64,000 nucleotides of DNA, from positions 310,001-374,000 of the forward strand of contig NZ_PDOC01000001.1 in NCBI RefSeq assembly GCF_002760655.1, in the 5' to 3' direction. Source of the stretch: Massilia eurypsychrophila (GTDB lineage: Bacteria > Pseudomonadota > Gammaproteobacteria > Burkholderiales > Burkholderiaceae_D). Position numbers and translations under genes: made by a program. Below the pieces are notes generated by a model. It did no database searches, had not been told where the DNA came from, and saw nothing but the letters and a program-made list of their open reading frames with translations. Below, one piece after another: positions 26,893 to 37,257 of the stretch. Positions within the stretch are counted from its first letter, which is position 1; each line of letters opens with the position of its first letter.

Positions 26893-27599
26893 TGGCCGCC
26901 GCTCTCGAGATCAGCAATTTGCAGGCGTGGTACGGCGAATCGCACATCCTGCACGACGTCAACCTGACGGTGAACCAGGGCGAAGTGGTGACCTTGCTGG
27001 GCCGTAACGGCGCCGGCCGCACCACCACCTTGCGCGCCATCATGGGCCTGACGGGCAAGCGTACCGGCTCGATCAAGGTCAATGGCGTCGAGGCAATCAG
27101 CCTGCCGACCCACAAGATTGCCCACCTCGGCATCGGCTACTGCCCCGAGGAACGCGGCATCTTCTCGTCGCTGTCGACCGAGGAAAACCTGATGCTGCCG
27201 CCGGCCCTGTCCGGCAGCGAAAAAGGCATGTCGGTACAGGAAATCTATCAGATGTTCCCCAACCTGTACGAGCGCCGCAACAGCCAGGGCACGCGCTTGT
27301 CGGGCGGCGAACAGCAGATGCTGGCAGTGGCGCGCATCCTGCGCACCGGCGCGCGCTTGCTGCTGCTCGACGAAATTTCCGAAGGCCTGGCGCCGGTCAT
27401 CGTGCAGGGCCTGGCCCGCATGATCACGGAACTGAAGGCCAAGGGCTACACCATCGTCATGGTGGAACAGAATTTCCGCTTCGCCGCTCCATTGGCGGAT
27501 CGGTTTTACGTGGTGGAGCACGGTCAGATCGTCGAGACCTTCGCTTCGTCGGAATTAAACGCGAAGATGCCGGTTCTGACCGAACTCCTCGGCGTATAA
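26892..27599 (+). CDS. livF: Branched-chain amino acid-type ABC transporter ATP-binding protein (LivF type, Arg Walker A)
   Basis: A 235-residue LivF-type ATPase starting at ATG 26892, in TGATG overlap with livG. The signature LSGGEQQMLAVARIL, Walker B LLLLDEISEGLAP and the H-loop region MVEQNF are present. In Walker A the invariant Lys is Arg: GRNGAGRTT, codon CGC. I recall this variant in other betaproteobacterial LivF-like proteins, but it would alter phosphate contacts, so the LivG site may carry most of the hydrolysis. Residues upstream of the chosen start have no family sequence. Confidence 0.9.
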   Translation: MAAALEISNLQAWYGESHILHDVNLTVNQGEVVTLLGRNGAGRTTTLRAIMGLTGKRTGSIKVNGVEAISLPTHKIAHLGIGYCPEERGIFSSLSTEENLMLPPALSGSEKGMSVQEIYQMFPNLYERRNSQGTRLSGGEQQMLAVARILRTGARLLLLDEISEGLAPVIVQGLARMITELKAKGYTIVMVEQNFRFAAPLADRFYVVEHGQIVETFASSELNAKMPVLTELLGV

Positions 27600-27658
27600 G
27601 CAGCACCCCAGGCAACAACGTTGAGCACAACAAACAACTATCCTAACGGAGACAAGAA

Positions 27659-28867
27659 ATGAAACGTAAAGCTATCGCCATCGCAGCTACCGCAGCATGC
27701 GCACTCGGCCTGTCCTTCTCGGCGCAAGCGCAAGTGTCGGGCGACACCATCAAGATCGGCTTCATCACCGACCTGTCCGGCACCTACTCCGACATCGACG
27801 GCAACGGCGGCGCGGAAGCGATCAAGATGGCGATCGCCGACATGGGCGGCATGGTCAACGGCAAGAAAGTCGAATTCGTCGTCGCCGACCACCAGAACAA
27901 GGCCGACATCGCCGCCAGCAAGGCGCGCGAGTGGTTCGACCAGCAGGGCGTCGACATGCTGATCGGCGGCACCAACTCCGGCACCAATCTGGCCATGGCC
28001 AAACTGGCGGCGGAAAAGAAAAAGGTCTTCATCTCGATCGGCGCCGGCTCGGCCCGCCTGACGAACGAAGAGTGCACCCCGTACACCGTGCACTACGCCT
28101 ACGACACCATCGCCCTGGCGCGCGGCACCGGCTCGACCATCGTCAAGCAGGGCGGCAAGTCGTGGTACTTCATGACGGCTGACTACGCATTTGGCCAGTC
28201 GCTGCAGAACGACACGTCCGACGTCATCAAGTCGAACGGCGGTACCGTGCTGGGCGCATCGAAGCACCCGCTGGCAGCGTCGGACTTCTCGTCCTTCCTG
28301 CTGCAGGCGCAAGCGTCGAAGGCGCAGATCCTGGGCCTGGCCAATGCCGGCGGCGACACCATCAACACCATCAAGGCGGCCAACGAGTTCGGCATCACCA
28401 AGACGATGAAGCTGGCCGGCCTGCTGATGTTCATCAACGACGTCCACTCGCTGGGCCTGAAGCTGACCCAGGGCATGTACCTGACCGACGGCTGGTACTG
28501 GGACCAGAACGCGGAATCGCGCGCCTGGGCCAAGCGCTACTTCGCCAAGATGAAGAAAGAGCCGTCGATGCTGCAGGCAGCTGACTACTCGGCAACGATG
28601 ACGTACCTGAACGCCGTCAAGGCCACCGGTACCGACGACGCCGACAAGGTCATGGCGCAGCTGAAAAAGACCAAGGTCAACGACATGTTTGCCAAGAACG
28701 GCGAAATCCGTCCGGACGGCCGCATGGTCCACGACATGTACCTGATGCAGGTGAAGACGCCGGCCGAGTCGAAGTATCCATGGGATTACTACAAGGTCAT
28801 CGCGACCATCCCTGGTGCCCAGGCTTACGCCACCAAGGCCGAGACCAAGTGCGCGCTCTGGAAGTAA
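27659..28867 (+). CDS. ABC transporter periplasmic substrate-binding protein (LivJ/K type)
   Basis: A 402-residue binding protein with a Sec signal peptide (basic MKRKA, hydrophobic IAIAATAACALGLSF, cleavage after AQA at residue about 24). The mature protein begins QVSGDTIKIGFITDLSG, a type I periplasmic-binding fold of the LivJ/amide-binding class. It lies after the two ATPase genes with its own Shine-Dalgarno (ACGGAGA) and is followed by a hairpin terminator that should keep its mRNA more abundant than that of the permeases. Substrate not readable; the adjacent GMC oxidase and nitronate enzyme are possible hints. Confidence 0.92.
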   Translation: MKRKAIAIAATAACALGLSFSAQAQVSGDTIKIGFITDLSGTYSDIDGNGGAEAIKMAIADMGGMVNGKKVEFVVADHQNKADIAASKAREWFDQQGVDMLIGGTNSGTNLAMAKLAAEKKKVFISIGAGSARLTNEECTPYTVHYAYDTIALARGTGSTIVKQGGKSWYFMTADYAFGQSLQNDTSDVIKSNGGTVLGASKHPLAASDFSSFLLQAQASKAQILGLANAGGDTINTIKAANEFGITKTMKLAGLLMFINDVHSLGLKLTQGMYLTDGWYWDQNAESRAWAKRYFAKMKKEPSMLQAADYSATMTYLNAVKATGTDDADKVMAQLKKTKVNDMFAKNGEIRPDGRMVHDMYLMQVKTPAESKYPWDYYKVIATIPGAQAYATKAETKCALWK

Positions 28868-28895
28868 TCCGCAGTAGCTAGTACGTGGTTGACGA

Positions 28896-28923
28896 AGAAG
28901 CGGGTCGCGTACCCGCTTCTTTT
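28896..28923 (+). terminator. Hairpin terminator between binding-protein and permease genes
   Basis: 10-bp stem AGAAGCGGGT (28896-28905) / ACCCGCTTCT (28911-28920) with a 5-base loop, then TTT. The T-run is short, so partial read-through to the permease genes is expected. Confidence 0.75.
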
Positions 28924-29023
28924 GTAATTGCACTGCATTGTCGTTGGCGCAGGCCCGGTTCCCGGGCAAGCGTTTTCTTTTGTCTACACCGGTGCGATGC
29001 CGGTGCTTTTGTACTGTGATGCC

Positions 29024-29908
29024 ATGGAAATCTTCGGCGTTCCTCTCCAGGCCATGATGAGCCAGCTCCTGCTGGGACTGGTCAACGGCTCGTTCTACGC
29101 CATGCTGTCGCTTGGCCTTGCCGTCATCTTCGGTTTGCTCAACGTTATCAATTTCTCGCACGGTGCGCTGTACATGATGGGCGCTTTCCTCGCCTACATC
29201 GGCGTCACCACGTTCGGCCTGAATTACTGGGCGATGCTGCTGATCGCCCCGCTCGTAGTCGGCATCTTCGGCATCATCGTCGAAAAGACCATGCTGCGCT
29301 GGCTCTACAAGCTCGACCACCTGTACGGGCTGCTGCTGACGTTCGGCATCACCTTGCTGCTCGAAGGCGTGTTCCGCTCCTTCTTCGGCGTGTCCGGCCA
29401 GTCGATCGACGTTCCCGAGCTGCTCACGGGCGCCACCGACCTCGGCTTCATGGTGCTGCCGAACTACCGCGCCTGGGTCGTCGTCGCTTCGCTTGGCGTG
29501 TGCCTGGTCACCTGGTACGTGATTGAAAAAACCAAGCTCGGCTCCTACCTGCGTGCCGGCACGGAGAATCCGAAGCTGGTCGAGGCGTTTGGCGTCAACG
29601 TGCCGCTGATGGTCACCTTGACCTACGGCTTCGGCGTCGCGCTGGCCGCGTTTGCCGGCGTGCTGGCGGCGCCGATCATCAACGTCACCCCGCTGATGGG
29701 CTCGAACCTGATCATCGTCGTGTTCGCCGTGGTCGTCATCGGCGGCATGGGCTCGATCATGGGCTCGATCCTCACCGGCCTGGGCCTGGGCATCATCGAA
29801 GGCTTCACCCGGGTGTTCTATCCGGAAGGCTCGGAAGTGGTGGTGTTCGTCGTGATGGTGATCGTGCTGATGATCCGTCCTGCCGGCCTGTTCGGCAAAG
29901 AGAAGTAA
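29024..29908 (+). CDS. livH: Branched-chain amino acid-type ABC transporter permease (LivH type)
   Basis: A 294-residue integral membrane protein with about eight hydrophobic segments. MEIFGVPLQAMMSQLLLGLVNGSFYAMLSLGLAVIFGLLNVINFSHGAL is the LivH core (read in pieces), and the last cytoplasmic loop and end (MIRPAGLFGKEK) are typical. The start is uncertain: ATG 29024 fits the family, a longer frame opens at 28928, and ATG 29054 is possible; none has a strong Shine-Dalgarno. It forms the channel with the LivM-type gene that follows. Confidence 0.9.
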   Translation: MEIFGVPLQAMMSQLLLGLVNGSFYAMLSLGLAVIFGLLNVINFSHGALYMMGAFLAYIGVTTFGLNYWAMLLIAPLVVGIFGIIVEKTMLRWLYKLDHLYGLLLTFGITLLLEGVFRSFFGVSGQSIDVPELLTGATDLGFMVLPNYRAWVVVASLGVCLVTWYVIEKTKLGSYLRAGTENPKLVEAFGVNVPLMVTLTYGFGVALAAFAGVLAAPIINVTPLMGSNLIIVVFAVVVIGGMGSIMGSILTGLGLGIIEGFTRVFYPEGSEVVVFVVMVIVLMIRPAGLFGKEK

Positions 29909-29932
29909 GCGTCAATCGAAACGGAGCATTGA

Positions 29933-30916
29933 ATGAACAAGAACATCGGCTATTCTCTAGCGTTGGCCATCGCGCTGATCGCCCCCTTTGTCGGCTACCC
30001 CGTCTTCCTGATGAAGCTGTTGTGCTTCGGGCTGTTCGCCTGTGCCTTCAACTTGCTGATCGGCTATACCGGCCTGCTGTCGTTCGGCCACGCGGCCTTC
30101 TTCGGCACCGCCGGCTACGTTACCGGCTATGCCTTGGGCACGCTGGGCCTGCCGACCGAGCTCGGCATCCTGGCCGGCGTGGTTGCCGGCGCGCTGATCG
30201 GCCTGGTCATGGGCAAGCTGGCGATCCGTCGCCAGGGTATTTATTTCTCGATGATCACGCTGGCGCTGGCGCAGATGGTGTACTTCGTCATGCTGAAGGC
30301 GCCGTTTACGCACGGCGAGGACGGCCTGCAGGGTGTGCCGCGCGGTAAGCTGTTCGGCTTCATCGACCTGTCGGACGACGTCACCATGTACTACGTGGTG
30401 CTGGCGATCTTCGTCGGCGGCTTCGCGCTGATCATGCGCACTGTCCATTCGCCGTTCGGCCAGGTGCTGCGGGCGATCAAGGAAAACGAGCCGCGCGCCG
30501 TCTCGCTCGGTTACGACGTCGACAAGTACAAGCTGATGGCCTTCGTGCTGTCGGCCGCGCTGGCCGCGTTGGCTGGCGGCACCAAGACCGTCGTGCTCGG
30601 TTTCGAGACACTGACCAACGTGCACTGGACGATGTCGGGCCTGGTGATCCTGATGACCTTGGTAGGGGGCATGGGCACCTTGGTTGGTCCCATCCTCGGC
30701 GCCGTCATCATCATCACGCTGGAAAACAAGCTGAGCGACGTCGGCGCCTTCCTGGTGCGCACCACCGGCGTCGAGTGGTTTTCGACGCTGGGCGAGTCGG
30801 TCGGCATGGTCACCGGCCTGATCTTCATTGTCTGCGTGCTGCTGTTCCGCCGTGGTATTGTCGGCGAGATCGGCGCGGCGTTCGCCGCCGCCAACCGCAA
30901 GAAGAAAGCGGCCTGA
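29933..30916 (+). CDS. livM: Branched-chain amino acid-type ABC transporter permease (LivM type)
   Basis: A 327-residue permease with about nine hydrophobic segments. GYTGLLSFGHAAFFGTAGYV is the LivM signature and FGQVLRAIKENEPRAVSLGY the conserved cytoplasmic coupling loop. ATG 29933 is preceded by ACGGAGCATTG. It is the last gene of the uptake operon, 24 bp after livH, and is followed by a strong terminator at 30941. Confidence 0.93.
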   Translation: MNKNIGYSLALAIALIAPFVGYPVFLMKLLCFGLFACAFNLLIGYTGLLSFGHAAFFGTAGYVTGYALGTLGLPTELGILAGVVAGALIGLVMGKLAIRRQGIYFSMITLALAQMVYFVMLKAPFTHGEDGLQGVPRGKLFGFIDLSDDVTMYYVVLAIFVGGFALIMRTVHSPFGQVLRAIKENEPRAVSLGYDVDKYKLMAFVLSAALAALAGGTKTVVLGFETLTNVHWTMSGLVILMTLVGGMGTLVGPILGAVIIITLENKLSDVGAFLVRTTGVEWFSTLGESVGMVTGLIFIVCVLLFRRGIVGEIGAAFAAANRKKKAA

Positions 30917-30940
30917 TCACGGCGCTTGCCGAATGCTACG

Positions 30941-30973
30941 AAAACGCCGCGCTCGAAACGCGGCGTTTTTTTT
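30941..30973 (+). terminator. Rho-independent terminator of the uptake operon
   Basis: 11-bp stem AAAACGCCGCG / CGCGGCGTTTT with a 7-base loop and a run of eleven T in total. It is immediately upstream of the decayed hydrolase gene. Confidence 0.92.
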
Positions 30974-30983
30974 GGGGGATACC

Positions 30984-31620
30984 ATGCAGGGGCAGAGGCA
31001 GGTGCAGACGCAGACGCTGAAGGTGAACGGCCTCGGGATGCTGTGGCCACGGCCGGCGTCGGCCCGCCGGTATTACTGCTGCACGGCTTTCCCGACAGCC
31101 ACTCGGTGTGGCGCCATTGGGTGCAGCGCTCGCCTGGCAGGTCGCCATGCATGCCCCAGAACGTGTCGAGCGGCTCGTGGCGCTGTCCGTCGGGCATCCG
31201 ACTGCCTTCGGTACTGCCGGGCTTGCACAGCGCCTGAGGTCGTTCTACATGGCCTTGTTCATGGTGCGCGGCCTGGCCGGACGGATACTGACGATGGGCG
31301 ACTGGTTCTTCATGCCGCTATCCACCAGCAACCGTGAACTGGTGGCGCAATGGCGCGCCGATTTTGCCGTGCACGGTCGCCGGCCCGCGGCCCTCAACTA
31401 CTACCGCGCTGCCGCGCGCATTGGCGGTGCGTTCCGGCTGCAATCGGTCACCATGCCGGTGCTGGGCATGTGGAGCAGCGGCGACACGGCGTTGGCGGAA
31501 GGGCAGATGCGCAACTGGGCACGCTACGTCGATGCGCCGTTCCGTTACGAGCGCATTGACGGCGCCGACCATTGGCTGCAACTGGGCGCGCCGGCGTTAA
31601 CCAGTAAGCCAGTAAGGACG
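30984..31620 (+). pseudogene. Decayed alpha/beta hydrolase
   Basis: Three reading frames together spell an alpha/beta hydrolase of the epoxide-hydrolase/haloalkane-dehalogenase type. The start at ATG 30984 gives QTQTLKVNGLG. The frame then shifts near 31040 to continue as VGPPVLLLHGFPDSHSVWRHW (oxyanion HGFP motif). At about 31120 it jumps to LAWQVAMHAPERVERLVALSVG in a third frame. The segment between these blocks, which should hold the nucleophile elbow, is missing, so it cannot be active. The third frame runs intact through GADHWLQLGAPAL with the catalytic His, and then passes into the DUF1272 gene. At least one small indel and one larger internal deletion are needed. Confidence 0.8.
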
Positions 31621-31628
31621 ATAAAACG

Positions 31629-31937
31629 ATGCTCCAACTACGACCGAGCTGCGAGAACTGCAACAAGCCACTAGCGCCGGCATCCGAAGATGCCCGCATC
31701 TGCAGCTACGAATGCACCTTCTGCGTCCAATGCGTGGAGCGGGTGCTGCACAACGTCTGCCCGAACTGCGGCGGCGGCTTCGTTGCGCGGCCGATCCGTC
31801 CAGCGCGCAACTGGAAAAACGCCAATTTCCTCGGCGCCGACCCGGCCAGCACGAAGGTCGTCTACAGGCCGATTGATGCGCAGGCGTTCGAGGAATTTGC
31901 AGCGCAGCTGAAGGCGATTGCGCCGGCAAGCCGCTAG
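31629..31937 (+). CDS. DUF1272 domain-containing protein
   Basis: A 102-residue protein with a cysteine-rich N-terminal half: MLQLRPSCENCNKPL, CSYECTFCVQCVERVLHNVCPNCGGGF, i.e. about eight cysteines suited to bind two zinc ions. The pattern is that of the DUF1272 family, whose function is unknown. The C-terminal part is an ordinary soluble extension (AFEEFAAQLKAIAPAS). It starts within the degenerate 3' end of the hydrolase remnant, so it may have lost a former upstream partner. Confidence 0.88.
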   Translation: MLQLRPSCENCNKPLAPASEDARICSYECTFCVQCVERVLHNVCPNCGGGFVARPIRPARNWKNANFLGADPASTKVVYRPIDAQAFEEFAAQLKAIAPASR

Positions 31938-32445
31938 AGGCGGCGAAATTGACTCGGTGCACGCCGGCTCTGCGTTCGTCTGAAGTGTCCCACCTGAAAC
32001 CAGGCGCGATGGCGGCGGTGCGCTGTGCGCCCAGAGGTCATACGGCATCGTGTCTCTTTTTTCCTGCGCATCTTGTCGAATTTTGTCTATTTCTGTCTAA
32101 TTAACCGGCAGTATCGGTTCAGTTGGCGAAACAGACAGAATTCGACAGAATTAGACACGATGCGCAGTGTGGAATAGACAGCTTGCCGCATGACCTCGCT
32201 CGCTTACCCTGGAACGGTTCAGCAGCGCCTGGAGCCTCTGCAGCAAGGTGGGTCAGCAACGGGCCAGGCGCGACTTGCCGGGCCCGCTACGGTCGGCTAC
32301 TAGACCTTGAAGCAGTCGTGGATGTGCGACAAAATGGGATTTCCGCGCAGGTGGACGACCCTACAACATCAGATCAGTGACGGCGTCGGCACCAGTGCCG
32401 ATGGGGCCGACTGCGAGCATCTGCGCTGCCGGCTTTCGAACACCG
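31938..32445. other. 508-bp intergenic region with an imperfect inverted repeat
   Basis: No convincing gene. A 39-bp imperfect inverted repeat lies at 32064-32167. An 85-codon plus-strand frame (32123-32380) starts inside its right arm and has no recognisable family or membrane segment, so I do not call it. Confidence 0.6.
32064..32167. repeat. Imperfect 39-bp inverted repeat with TGTC-AATT iterations
   Basis: Left arm 32064-32102 and the complement of right arm 32129-32167 both begin CTGCGCATC and then repeat TGTCxAATTxTGTC, with a 26-base centre. Between arms the internal TGTC units are spaced 9-10 bases apart. It may be a dispersed palindromic element or a multi-site operator. Confidence 0.75.
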
Positions 32446-33612
32446 TTACAGCGCGGCGGCGTAGATGGCGCGGGCATCGGCGCGTGTCATTTCGCGCGGA
32501 TTGTTGCCGAGCAGTCGGGTCTGCTTCATCGCGTCGTCCGCCAGCCGGTCGAGGTCGCCTTCGGTGATGCCCACTTGCTGCAGCGTCGTCTCGACGCCGG
32601 TGACTGTGGCGATTTGCTGCATCGCAGCAATCAATGCCTCCGCCCGCGCTTCCTGGCTGCCTTCGACGTGCGGTGCGACGATGCCGGCGATCTCGGCGTA
32701 ATGGTCGACCGCCTCCGGCATATTAAAGCGCAGCACATGCGGCAACACCAGCGAATTCGACAGCCCGTGGGGGACGTGGAAGATGCCGCCGATCGGGTAG
32801 GCCAGCGCGTGCACCGCCGCCACCGGGGCGTTTGAAAACGCCTGGCCGGCAAAATACGCGCCCAACAGCATCGCCTGCCGTGCCTGCAGGTTGGCGCCGT
32901 TTTGGCACGCCGTGACCAGGTTTTTCGACAGCAGTGACAGCGCCTGCCTGGCCAGCATGTCCGACATCGGGTTTTTCTTGTGCTTGCTGGTGAACGCCTC
33001 GATCGCATGCACCATGGCGTCGATGCCGGTCGCCGCGGTGACCAGCGGCGGCAAGCCGAGCGTCAACTCCGCATCGAGCACCGCCAAGTCCGCATACAGC
33101 TGCGGCGCCACTACGCCCATCTTGGTCGTCGCGCCGGTGGTGACGATGGCGATGTTGGTCACCTCCGAACCGGTGCCGGCGGTGGTGGGCACCTGCACCA
33201 GCGGCAAGCGTTCGCCCGTCACGTTGCCGATGCCGTAGGCCTGGCTGAGCGCCTGGCCGCTGCCGGCCAGTACCGCGATCAGCTTGGCGACGTCCATCGA
33301 ACTGCCGCCGCCGAAGCCGATGACGATATCAATCGCGTGCTGTCGCGCAAACTCGACCGCGCTAAGCACGATGTGCTCGGGCGGGTCGGCCACCACGTCG
33401 GAGTAGATCAGCACCGTCAGGTTGTGCTGTTCCAGGTCGCGCGCCGAAGCATCGATCAGGCCGGTTCGCAGGAAGCCCGGGTCGGTGACGATTAGCGCGC
33501 GGCGTGCGCTGGGAAATTGCGCGCGGATGTGCTGCCCGAGTTGCGCGGCGGCGCCAGGTTGGGAGATCAGGTGCGGAACGGTGCTGAAGCTGAAAGAGGC
33601 GAAGGTGGACAT
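32446..33612 (-). CDS. Iron-containing alcohol dehydrogenase
   Basis: A 388-residue group III (metal-dependent) alcohol dehydrogenase. The start ATG 33612 gives MSTFASFSFSTVPHLISQPG; an upstream extension to 33912 is not family-like. IVIGFGGGSSMDVAKLIAVL is the NAD-binding glycine motif, TTAGTGSEVTNIAIV the conserved segment, and AVHALAYPIGGIFHVPHGLSN carries metal-ligand histidines. Substrate alcohol/aldehyde cannot be given. It is divergent from the TauE/SafE gene, with 118 bp between the start codons. Confidence 0.92.
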   Translation of the reverse strand: MSTFASFSFSTVPHLISQPGAAAQLGQHIRAQFPSARRALIVTDPGFLRTGLIDASARDLEQHNLTVLIYSDVVADPPEHIVLSAVEFARQHAIDIVIGFGGGSSMDVAKLIAVLAGSGQALSQAYGIGNVTGERLPLVQVPTTAGTGSEVTNIAIVTTGATTKMGVVAPQLYADLAVLDAELTLGLPPLVTAATGIDAMVHAIEAFTSKHKKNPMSDMLARQALSLLSKNLVTACQNGANLQARQAMLLGAYFAGQAFSNAPVAAVHALAYPIGGIFHVPHGLSNSLVLPHVLRFNMPEAVDHYAEIAGIVAPHVEGSQEARAEALIAAMQQIATVTGVETTLQQVGITEGDLDRLADDAMKQTRLLGNNPREMTRADARAIYAAAL

Positions 33613-33730
33613 GAGGCAGTCGGGCAGTGGTCGATGAAGCAAGCTTACACCAACGGGCCACTGCTGAGGAGTGCGGGTCATGTGTTTCTTCCGTACAATT
33701 ACGGCTGGTGATTGCGGAGCGGCGGTGAAC

Positions 33731-34492
33731 ATGGATTTTGTGTTGTTGGGATGCGCGGCGTTTCTGGCCGGCCTGGTCGATGCGGTCGTGGGCGGAGGCG
33801 GGCTGATCCAGATCCCGGTGATGTTCTCCGTGTTCCCGAAAGAGGTGCCGGCGACCTTGCTCGGCACCAGCAAGCTGGCCGGCTTTTGTGGCACCAGCGC
33901 GGCGGCCGTCAATTACGTGCGGCGTGTAAAGGTGGCGTGGAGTGCGGTGGTGCCGGCGGCCTTGGCCGCGTTCGCGCTGTCGTTCGCCGGCGCCTACACC
34001 GTGACCAAGGTGCCGGGCGACTTCATCCGTTCCTTGCTGCCGCTGGTATTGCTGGCTGTGGCCATCTACACGTTCAAAAAGAAGGATTTCGGTGCTGTGC
34101 ACGCACCGGTGCACAGCGGCATGACGGAACGCATGATCGCGATAGGGACGGGCGCCTGCATCGGTTTCTATGATGGCTTTTTCGGTCCCGGTACCGGCAG
34201 CTTCCTGATGTTCCTGTTCGTGCGCTTTTTCGGCTTCGATTTCCTCAGTGCGTCGGCCGCGGCGAAGGTCGTCAACGTCGCCTGCAATATCTCGGCGCTG
34301 ATGTGGTTCGGCTACAGCGGCCATCTGCTCTGGCAGCTCGGCCTGCTGATGGCCCTGTGCCAGGTAGCTGGATCGCTGGTTGGCACCAAGCTGGCGATCA
34401 AGCACGGCAGCGCATTCGTGCGCAAATTGTTCCTCGTCGTGGTTTCGCTCCTGATCCTCAAAACCACCTACGACGCCTTCGTCCGCTGGTGA
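33731..34492 (+). CDS. TauE/SafE family sulfite exporter/permease (TSUP)
   Basis: A 253-residue membrane protein with seven or eight hydrophobic segments. The start is ATG 33731 (MDFVLLGCAAFLAGLVDAVVG). The repeated TSUP halves are visible: AGLVDAVVGGGGLIQIPVM near the N-terminus and GFYDGFFGPGTGSFLMFLFV in the middle. The family exports sulfite, sulfoacetate or other organosulfur anions, but the substrate here is unknown. It is followed by the parS-like sites. Confidence 0.9.
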   Translation: MDFVLLGCAAFLAGLVDAVVGGGGLIQIPVMFSVFPKEVPATLLGTSKLAGFCGTSAAAVNYVRRVKVAWSAVVPAALAAFALSFAGAYTVTKVPGDFIRSLLPLVLLAVAIYTFKKKDFGAVHAPVHSGMTERMIAIGTGACIGFYDGFFGPGTGSFLMFLFVRFFGFDFLSASAAAKVVNVACNISALMWFGYSGHLLWQLGLLMALCQVAGSLVGTKLAIKHGSAFVRKLFLVVVSLLILKTTYDAFVRW

Positions 34493-34520
34493 CGCAATAT
34501 CGCCTTCGGAATCGAAGGTT

Positions 34521-34536
34521 TGTTCCACGTGGAACA
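34521..34536. other. parS centromere site, perfect palindrome
   Basis: TGTTCCACGTGGAACA is a perfect 16-bp palindrome one base pair (and its symmetric mate) from the general bacterial parS consensus TGTTTCACGTGAAACA. It lies 152 bp upstream of mnmG and 3.6 kb from parB, as in many bacteria. Confidence 0.88.
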
Positions 34537-34559
34537 TTGGTAAGCACCCGGATCGCCAT

Positions 34560-34575
34560 TGTTTCACGTGGAACG
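34560..34575. other. Second parS-like site
   Basis: TGTTTCACGTGGAACG keeps the central CACGTG core with one half matching the general consensus and the other the variant of the first site. It starts 39 bp after the first site. Two close parS sites would favour ParB spreading. Confidence 0.75.
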
Positions 34576-34632
34576 TAGTTGCGCCGCCAATCGCTAATCC
34601 TTCCAAAAAGAGTCGTCGAGGCAAAAAGACTC

Positions 34633-34638
34633 TATAAT
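34633..34638 (+). promoter_or_regulatory. Candidate -10 element for mnmG
   Basis: TATAAT 35 bp before the mnmG start. No good -35 hexamer at the usual distance. Confidence 0.4.
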
Positions 34639-34672
34639 CTGGCCTCACACTCCCTCGCTTTACGCTTCCAAC

Positions 34673-36600
<1,928 letters not shown>

Positions 36601-36604
<4 letters not shown>

Positions 36605-37257
36605 AGTTTTTCGACCGTGCAGCACTATCGAATGTATTAGCAGACGGTACAAAAAAGTTGGCGCTGGACCTGGACGACAAGCAGCATGAGCTGCTGCTGG
36701 ACTACCTGGCGCTGCTGTTCAAGTGGAATTCAGTCTACAACCTGACGTCGTTGCGCGACCCGCTGCAGATGGTGACCTTACACCTGCTCGATTCGCTGGC
36801 CGCGGTGCCTGCCTTTGCCCAGGCGCATAACGTGCTCGATGTCGGCGCAGGTGGCGGTCTGCCTGGGATCGTGCTGGCGATCACCCGCCCCGACGTCAAG
36901 GTGTCGCTGATCGACACGGTGCATAAGAAAACAGCGTTTCTCAAGCAGGTGAAGGCCGAGCTGGAACTGGCGAATGTAACGGTCTACACCGCCAAGGTGC
37001 AGCAATTGCAGGTGCAGCAGCCGTTCGACGTCATCACATCGCGCGCCTTTGCAGACCTGTCCGATTTCGTCACCTGGTCGGGGCACCTGCTGGCCGAGGG
37101 TGGGCAATTCATCGCCCTCAAAGGCGTCGCGCCCGCGGACGAGCGGGAAAACCTGCCGGCGCCGTGGAAAGCGAGCGATTTGCAGCCTTTGCGGGTGCCG
37201 GGCCTGGAAGCGGAGCGGCACCTGGTATTCATCACCAGATCGCAACAAACAGAGTAA
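36601..37257 (+). CDS. rsmG: 16S rRNA (guanine(527)-N(7))-methyltransferase
   Basis: RsmG methylates G527 of 16S rRNA. The 218 residues show [20 protein letters not shown] and the SAM-binding [14 protein letters not shown], with [13 protein letters not shown] later. It is translationally coupled to mnmG by a 4-bp overlap and is followed by an AT-rich, repeat-bearing region in front of parA. Confidence 0.96.

Noticed and set aside
32123-32380. 85-codon plus-strand frame in the intergenic region
   Set aside because: No Shine-Dalgarno, no known family, starts within an inverted repeat arm.
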